This document shows positions 25,136 to 33,400 of a stretch of 64,000 bases of DNA, in pieces. Origin of the DNA: Caldilineaceae bacterium. Lineage in GTDB: Bacteria > Chloroflexota > Anaerolineae > Caldilineales > Caldilineaceae. Both the position numbers and the translations under genes were made by a program. The notes beneath the pieces were generated by a model. The model was given only the letters and a program-made list of their open reading frames with translations. It had not been told where the DNA came from and did no database searches. Position 1 is the first letter of the stretch. The number at the start of each line of letters is the position of its first letter. The stretch is from positions 96,199-160,198 of the forward strand of contig JALHQH010000002.1 in assembly GCA_022842065.1 (NCBI GenBank). Reading direction: 5' to 3'.

Positions 25136-27469
25136 CTAGGGTTTGGCATCAACGGTCAGGGAAGGATCGTCGCTGTGCGCTTGCGTCTTCAGCATCGGCA
25201 TGGACGCGATCCCAACCCCGGTTGCGATCGACGCCGCATATAACAGTTCAACAATCGCAAAGCCGGCATGAAAAAAGAGAATGCCACCGGCGCCCAATAG
25301 GGTGAAGGCCATGGCGGTATTGTGGTTCAAACGCAAGTTCCGGTGCATCTCGTCTACTAACTCGATAAGGGTAACCAGTTGCTGCAGATCAGCATCCATC
25401 AACACGACTTGGGCCGTATCGGTGGCGGCCGTCGTTGCGCCACACAAGGAAACGGAAACATCAGCCTGCTTCAAGGCAATCGCATCGTTGATCCCATCCC
25501 CCACAAAACAGACCTTACGCCCTTCCGCCTTGAGCTGCGTCACCAACTCAGCTTTGTGTTCGGGCAACGTATTGGCAAAGTAGCCGTCCATGCCGAGGGC
25601 GTGGGCCAAGGTACGCGTGGGTGCCTCTTGATCCCCAGAGATGATATAAGTCTTCATGCCCCGTTGTTGTAGTGCAGTGACCACCGCCCGCGCTTCAGGA
25701 CGCACCGTAGCATGCAACTCGACGGCACCGATCAGGCGATCATCGAGCGCGACAAAGACGAGTGAGTGTCCTTGTTCTTGTGCTGTCGTAAGCAACGCTT
25801 GTATGGTCACAGGAATGGTGATCGCTTCTAGCGCCATAAAGCGCCAACTGCCAACCCGAATGAGTTGTGTGTCCGTAAAGTCAGCAGCGGCGGCGGGTGT
25901 CGCTGCTCCCCCATGAATATCCGCCGCGGTTACCCGCACTTTAATCCCATAGCCGACCTCGTAATGGGCATCCTCCACCTTGGGTAAAGCGAGTTGCCAT
26001 TCTGCCGCGGCAGCGAGGATCGCCTTGGCAACGGGGTGGCTCTGGCGATGTTCTGCCGCGGCAGCGAGCCGCAACACAGTAGCCGCAGGATACAGATCAC
26101 AAGCATGAACATGGACGACATGGGGCTGTTCAATGGTCAGCGTGCCAGTTTTATCAAAGACGACCGTATCGACTGTATGCAATTTTTCCAGCGCTTCCCC
26201 TTCTTTGACGAGAATCCCAACATGGGAGCTGGCGTTGAGAAAGTTCAACAGGGTCAACGGAATCAGCCCAACCATATTCAGGGTGAAATTACAGCCCATC
26301 ATGGCAAGGCCTCCCACTGGGCCGGCCAGCAGAAAGCCAAGACCACTACCGGCTAACATGGGGATGAGCGAATGATCCGCCCTGGCAATGGCTTTTTCTT
26401 GCAACGAGGGGCGATAGGTGGCAATCCGGTTGAGGACTTCACCGATTTGCGCCGCGGTCGTCTCCGGGCCGGCTTTTTCTACCTGGACATAGATGCGCCC
26501 ACTCAGCACAATCGTCGCGGCCAGCACCGGATCACCCACCGTCTTTTCGGCCGGCTGCGCCTCCCCTGTCAGCATATGTTGATCGATGGCAGCCACCCCC
26601 TTCACAATCACACCATCGATCGGGATCATCTGCCCGACATCAAAGACAAGGATATCACCAACGGCCACTTGTTCAATCGGCACTTCCGTCTCGATGCCAT
26701 CCACGACACGCCAGGCGTAGCGTGGCTGTTGGCCAAAAATATTGACCAATCCATCACGAATGACGGCTTCAGTGAGCGCACCGATCTTATAGCCAAAGGC
26801 AAGCAGAAACAAACCACTCGCGCCAATAAAGAGATAGCCTCCCATATACAGGCCGATCAAATAGAGCAGCCCCAGATGGACAATACTAAACTTGCGCTCA
26901 TATACGGCTTTACGATAGGCGACTCTAACCGTCGGTGCCATTACAACCAGGCCAAAGGGAATCGAAACCACGCCCACCGGAATGCCTAACAATGTGGTGG
27001 CGGCAGCTAGTCCCAAACCGGCACCGGCCCACGCCAATAGATAGTTAGCCTGTTTTTGAACGGCACTTAACTCCTCGGCCCGGCCCCCGGAGAGCGCCCG
27101 CATTTGCTGGTAGCGTTTCCCACCAAAGATGGGATCAACATGATCATGGATCCACTGCTGATAGTGTTGATCAAGCGTGGTCAAGTGGGTGCTCAGCTGT
27201 GCCACTAGCGCTTGGCCGTTTGTTGCTCGCTCCTCTGGGTTAACCAGTGTCGTGACCGTAGCGCTCAGTTCATTCGCAATGGCAGCCATATCGTGTTGAA
27301 CGCGAGTGACGAGTGGTGACACAGCCGTCGCCATCGACGCTGCTGGCCCATGCTTTAGCTGTTCGAACAAAGGAGAGCGGCCGGCAGGGGTCTTCTTCCA
27401 TTTATTGACCAGTGTTGCCCCTGCTGCTAGTCCAGCACTCCCCAAGACAAGTGGCAAAATCGGTAGCAT
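25136..27469 (-). CDS. P1B-like P-type ATPase without CPC motif
   Basis: A 777-residue cation-pump homologue. The actuator motif is in DQHMLTGEAQPAEK, the phosphorylation site DKTGTLT has Asp439, the P1B HP dipeptide is in HRQSHPVAKAIL, and the hinge is GDGINDAIALKQADVS. The membrane segment before phosphorylation reads FTLNMVGLIPLTLLN where P1B pumps have CPC-type metal ligands. The N-terminus (about 150 residues, partly helical) has no GMxCxxC metal-binding domain. The start follows an aaagga site inside the end of the last NRPS gene. It is therefore part of the operon and may serve export, resistance or metal handling. Confidence 0.88.
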   Translation of the reverse strand: MLPILPLVLGSAGLAAGATLVNKWKKTPAGRSPLFEQLKHGPAASMATAVSPLVTRVQHDMAAIANELSATVTTLVNPEERATNGQALVAQLSTHLTTLDQHYQQWIHDHVDPIFGGKRYQQMRALSGGRAEELSAVQKQANYLLAWAGAGLGLAAATTLLGIPVGVVSIPFGLVVMAPTVRVAYRKAVYERKFSIVHLGLLYLIGLYMGGYLFIGASGLFLLAFGYKIGALTEAVIRDGLVNIFGQQPRYAWRVVDGIETEVPIEQVAVGDILVFDVGQMIPIDGVIVKGVAAIDQHMLTGEAQPAEKTVGDPVLAATIVLSGRIYVQVEKAGPETTAAQIGEVLNRIATYRPSLQEKAIARADHSLIPMLAGSGLGFLLAGPVGGLAMMGCNFTLNMVGLIPLTLLNFLNASSHVGILVKEGEALEKLHTVDTVVFDKTGTLTIEQPHVVHVHACDLYPAATVLRLAAAAEHRQSHPVAKAILAAAAEWQLALPKVEDAHYEVGYGIKVRVTAADIHGGAATPAAAADFTDTQLIRVGSWRFMALEAITIPVTIQALLTTAQEQGHSLVFVALDDRLIGAVELHATVRPEARAVVTALQQRGMKTYIISGDQEAPTRTLAHALGMDGYFANTLPEHKAELVTQLKAEGRKVCFVGDGINDAIALKQADVSVSLCGATTAATDTAQVVLMDADLQQLVTLIELVDEMHRNLRLNHNTAMAFTLLGAGGILFFHAGFAIVELLYAASIATGVGIASMPMLKTQAHSDDPSLTVDAKP

Positions 27470-27472
27470 TGA

Positions 27473-30400
27473 TTATGATCCTTTCGCCTGGCACAGGCAT
27501 TGGCGTAGTTGTGCAGCCACGATTTGGACCTGGGGTGGCTTCAGCATACTGACATGATCCCCAGGAATTTCATAAACAGCGACTGGCCCAGCAGCCAGCG
27601 CACCCCAGCCCCACGCAGGATCGGATTGGGTACCCCCTGTGGCCGGGTCAGCGCCGTTGGTTACCATTGTGCGGAGGAGAGCAATCGGCACCGGTACGGC
27701 ACCAGGTGAGCTATACTGCGCTTGGCTATTTGCCTTAAAAACCTGGAACAACCCGCGCCACTGTTCATCATTTGCCGCGAGCGAACCTTGCGTTTGCTGT
27801 TGCAGACGATGGTTGACATAGCGCAGTTGCTCTGCGAACGGTCGTGAGCGCAACTGTTCCTCCAGCACATGTAGCTTGACATCAAAGGTCAGCTCAATTC
27901 TGGTAATCCACTCGCATAGCCAGGCGGTGTCGTCCCACCCCACCCCATAGGGATCCTGGCAGGGCGTGGGGGCGCTGGTATCAAGGATGACTAGCTGGGC
28001 GATCTCCTGGCCGGCTTGTTTTAACACCTGCGCCATTGCATAAGCAATCTTGCCACCCAGGGAATAGCCCCCAAGATAGTAAGGCCCGCTAGGCTGAACC
28101 CGTTGTAGCTCGATTACATAGCGCGCGGCCATCGCCTCAATTGTCGTATAGGGTGGCGTGATGCCATCAAGGCCAACCGCTTGCAAAGCATAGAAGGGTT
28201 GCGCTGGCCCTAACTGGCGTGCTAACGCATAATAAGCCAGTACATCACCACCGACGGGATGAACACAGAAGAAGGGGGGCTGATCACCATGCGGTTGCAT
28301 TGTAACCAGTGGTGACCAGTGCTCAGCAACACCAGAATGGCGAAGTTGCTCGGCTAATTGGCGAATTGTTGGCTGCGCAAACAAGCTCGCCAGTGGCAGG
28401 GTTTGCCCAAAATGGTTTTGGAGTGCAGCAACTAGGCGGATTGCCAAAAGCGAGTTGCCACCGAGGGCAAAGAAGTTATCCTCAATGTCCACCGCCGAGC
28501 AGGCGAGCAGTTCCATCCAAATGATCGCGAGCTGCTGTTCGATTGCGTCACGCGGGGAACGCACTTTCCCGGCGAAGGGAGAGCTGCGTTCGGGTGCCGG
28601 CAGCGCCTTGCGATCCAACTTGCCATTAGGGCTTAACGGCAGCGCAGGAAGCACGACAAAGGCATTCGGCACCATATAGTCCGGCAGGGTGGCCTGTAAG
28701 TAGCGCCGCACGGCCTCAAGATCGAGTGGGTCAGTTGCCGATAGAACCAGATAAGCAACCAACTGTTGATCACCAGGGATATCTTCGCGCGCCAGCACCA
28801 CACTTTCCTGCACACCTGGGTATGTGGCTAACAAGCTTTCGATTTCCCCCAATTCAATCCGGAAACCACGAATTTTGACTTGGTGATCCAAACGGCCTAA
28901 ATATTCAATATTGCCGTCTGGTAGGTAGCGTGCCAAGTCACCGGTTTTGTAGAGGCGCCCTGCCCGGAAAGGATCGGCAATAAACTTTTCAGCCGTCAAC
29001 GCTGGACGATGCAAATAGCCCAGCCCCACCTGTACGCCACCGATATGCAATTCACCGGCCACCCCAATCGGCACCGGCTGGAGATAAGGATCGAGAATGT
29101 AAAGCTGGGTATTGGCGACTGGACGGCCAATCGGCACCGACAAGTATTTGCTTTCTGGTCGGCAAGCCCAAAACGAAACATCAACCGCAGCCTCGGTTGG
29201 ACCATACAGGTTATGCAGTTCAGCGTCCGATTGCCGGAAGAAACGCTGCTGTAACTCATAGGGCAGTGCTTCGCCGCTACAGATCACCCGCCGCACACTA
29301 TCACAGCCCGCCATGCCATCCGCCAGCAAAAATGCATTGAGCATGGAAGGGACGAAATGCAACGTCGTAACCTGATACTGACGAATCAACTTGGTCAAAT
29401 AACTCGGATCCTTATGCCCTTCCGGCGCCGCAATCGCCATGCTTGCACCAGTCAAAAGCGGCCAAAAGAACTCCCACACCGATACATCAAAGCTGAAGGG
29501 GGTCTTCTGTAACACACAATCATCCGGCTGCAAACCGTAGGTCTCCTGCATCCAGAGCAAGCGATTCATCACCCCCCGATGCGCGTTCATCGCGCCTTTG
29601 GGTTGGCCGGTGGAACCAGAGGTGTAGATGACATAGGCAAGGTGATCCGGGGTGACCGCGCTCACCGGTGGGGTGGTAGGCTGAGTGGCGATGAGTGGCC
29701 AATCGCGGTCCAGGCAGAGGAGCTGCCCAGCCACAGGGGGCAGCGTCGCCACCAGGTGCGCTTGGGTCAGCAGCACCGGCGGGGCGGCATCGGCGAGCAT
29801 GAAGGCCAGCCGCGCCGCCGGATAGGTCGGGTCCAGCGGCACATAGGCACCGCCGGCCTTGAGAATACCCAGTAGGCCGATCACCATGTCAAGCGAGCGC
29901 TCAACGCAGAGGCCCACCAACACATTGGGTCCCACCCCCAGCCCTTGCAGATAGTGCGCCAGTTGGTTCGCGCGCGCCTCCAGCGCCCCATAGCTCAACT
30001 GTGCTTCCCCATACCACAACGCCACGGCCCCCGGCGTGTGCTGCACCTGCGCCGCAAAGCGCGCATGAATGCATTCACTCGGGTAGGCCACCGCCGTAGC
30101 ATTCCACCCCCGCAACAGCACTTCCTCCTCCGCCGCCGTCAGCAGCGGCAAGCGAGGCAAGCACTGGTGGGGATTGTCGATCATGCCGGCCAACAGGGTT
30201 TGCAGATGGCCAAAGAGGCGGGCAATCGTGTCAGCCCCAAAGCGCCGGGTGTCGTAGCTAAAGGTGAAGCGCAACTCTGCACCAGGCGCAACCCCCACCG
30301 TCAATGGATAGTTCGTCTGTTCCTGGCTATCGACCGCTTTTACGAGCGCAAAGCCATCTTCAAGCGGCGCGGTGTCGACCGGATAGTTTTCAAAGACCAA

Positions 30401-33400
30401 CAAGGTGTCGAAGAGCGGAACGCCGCGTGGAATGGCGCTCCACCCCTGAATCTCGGTCAGCGGCAGATAAGCATACTCCTGCGCCTGCGCTTGGGTCTGC
30501 TGGAGTTGCTGCAGCCACGGCAGCACCGTCGCTGTCGCCGGCAACGACACTGCCACCGGAATGGTGTTGATGAAGAGCCCCACCATGGCTTCCACCCCCG
30601 CCAAGGTCGCCGGTCGCCCAGCCACCGTCGCCCCAAAGAGCACCGCCTCCGTACCACTGTAGCGCCCTAACAACAACGCCCACGCCCCCTGCACCACCGT
30701 GTTCAGCGTCAGTTGTTGCTGCTGCGCAAAGGCCGTCAGCCGCGCCGTCAGTTCACCCACCACCGGGTAGCTGACCGTCGCATAACTCGCCTCCTCTGTC
30801 CCCCGCACCAGCTCCCCACGCGCCACCCCCAGCGCCGTCGGGGCCGTGAAGTGCGCCACCTGTGCCTGCCAGAAGGCCGCCGCCCGCGGCCGATCCTGCC
30901 GCCGCAACCACAGGATGTAGTCCCGGTAGGGCCGCACGCTGGCCACCGCCACCGCTTGCCCCTGGCTTGCCGCCCGATAGCGCACCACCAGCTCTTGCAA
31001 CAGCAAGGGCATTGACCACCCATCGCTAATCAGGTGATGATGCGTCCACACAAACAGCTGCTGCCCATTCCGCAGTCGCATCAGCGTACAGCGCAGCAAC
31101 GGCGCCTCCTCCACGACAAAGCCGCGCTGCCGATCCGCCGTCAACCACGCCTGCAACGCCTGCTCCTCATCCACCACTCCTTGCCAATCCAACTCCGTCC
31201 AGGGCAACGCCACCGCCCGCCGCACCAGTTGCAGCGGCGCCTTCTCCCGTTGCCAGATGAAGAGCGTCCGCAAGATCGGATGGTGGTTCAACACTTCTTG
31301 CCACGCCTGGCGGAACGCACTCACCTGTAACCCTGCTTCCAGCCGCAGACAGAACTGGATCACATAGACCCCGGACGCCGGCGCATAGAGCGTCTCAAAG
31401 AGCATCCCCTGCTGCAACGGTGCCAGCTCGTAGATATCTTCCACAGCGCGCGCATAAGCACTTACCCATTGCGCAACTTCAACTTGGGTCAAATCGCTGG
31501 CCGTAAAGTCACTTGGGGTATAGACAGGGCTTTCAACCTGACCGCAGTGAGTCACCAAGGTGCGCAGATTCGTCAGATAGGCTTGCGCCAGCGCTTCGAC
31601 CGTCGCGGGTTGATGATAATGCCGACTGTAACGCCAGGTGACATGCAGTTCGCCCTCGCTAATCAGCGCATTGACATCCAGCAAATGAGTGCGAAGACCG
31701 GAGAGACTGGCGGATTGACCAACAGCTTCCTGCGCAAATGCCCGTATCAGCCCTGGCGTCGCCGTGCTCTCGGCTGGGGCGCTAAATTGCCCGAGATAGT
31801 TGAAGCTGAGGTCGAGGGGAACCGGGGGGACCAGCCCCGCGGAGTCCTCCAGATAGCGCAGCACCCCATAGCCGATGCCCCGCTGGGGGATTTGACGCAA
31901 CTGCTCCTTGATCGCCGGGATGAGCGCCGCTGGGGTGGGATCAGCCACCGTCAGCACCACCGGGAAGAGCGAGGTGAACCAGCCGACCGTTCGCGCCAGT
32001 TCCAACTCGCCCGTCTCTTCGTCATCCAACAGCTCACGGCCATGCCCTTCCAGCGCCACCGCCACTTGGGGTTGTCCAGCCCACTGGCTGACCGTCTGCG
32101 CCAGCGCGGCCAGGAGCAGGTCATTGATCTGCGTGTGATAGGCCGCCGGCGCTTCGCTCAACAAGGCCGTCGTTGTCGCCGCATCGAGCCGACTTGTCAC
32201 CTCTGCGCTTGCCCCAATTGTGTTGAGGGGCGCGGGAGAGCCTTCCGGCAGCGGCAAATCACGGGGCAGCCCTTGTCGGCACTGGGCGACCACCCCTTGC
32301 CACCACGCTCGTTCGGCGGCCAGGCGCGCCACCCCCTGCGTCGCCAGCCACGCGCCCCACGCCTGGAAGGCGCTGCTCTTCGCCGGCAACATCACCGCCG
32401 CCCCCGCCGCCAACTGATCATAGGCCAGCGCCAGATCCTCCAACAGAATTCGCCACGACACCCCATCCACCACCAGATGATGGATCACCAACAGCAGCCG
32501 CCCCGGCTCCGTGCCGTAGGCACAGTAGAGGGCACGCAACAGTGGTCCCTCGCCCAAGTCCAGACTCGCTTGTGCGGCATCCGCCGCGGCCGCCAGGCGC
32601 GCGGCGCGTTGGTCAGCCCCCAGCCCCCGCAGGTCGAGCACCTGCAGCGCGGCTTCCTCCTCCGCTGGGCCATGAGTCGCGGTCCACGCACCCCCCGTCA
32701 ATGCAAAGCGCAGTCGCAGGGCGTCGTGGTGGCGCACCAGGGCGGTCAATGCCCCTTGCAGATGTAGGGGGTTCACCCCTGGCGCGGTCTCGAGCAGCAC
32801 CGCTTGGTTGTAGTGGTGCGGCGCGGTCCACGCTTGCGCTAGAAACCAGTGTTGGATCGGTGTCAGCACCAGCGCCCCCGTCACTGCCCCCTGGGGAGCC
32901 GGGGCTTGTTGCAGCGGCGTCGCCACCGCAGCCAACTGGCGAATCGTCCCCTGCTGAAAGAGTTGGCGCGGGGTTAAATGCAAGCCCGCCTGTCGTGCCC
33001 GCGCCACCACCTGGATGCTCAGGATCGAATCACCGCCCAGGCTGAAGAAGTTCTCATCCAACCCTACCCCCGGCACCTGCAACACCCCCTGCCAGATCGC
33101 CGCCAGCGCCGCTTCGGTCGGGGTGCGGGCCACATCAGGGGCCGCCTCCGGCTGCCGCTCCCCTACCACCGGTGCCGGCAACCCCTGCCGGTCCAGCTTG
33201 CCATTCGGCATCAGGGGCAGCTGCTCCAACACCACGACGTGACTCGGCACCATGTACTCCGGCAATCGCGCGCACAGATATTCCCGCAGCCCGTCCGCCG
33301 CCGCCCGCAGCACCACATACGCCACCAACTGCGGCTCCCCGCTCGCCCCGGTGCGCACAATCACCACCCCCGCCTGCACCGCCGGGTGCTGCGTCAGCGC

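Noticed and set aside
31469..32767. 432-codon open frame opposite the NRPS E domain (and similar frames at 36110-37102, 38696-39934 and 48920-49858)
   Set aside because: They recur wherever the homologous NRPS DNA recurs, are rich in Arg/Gln/His as expected of antisense frames in GC-rich genes, and have no domains.
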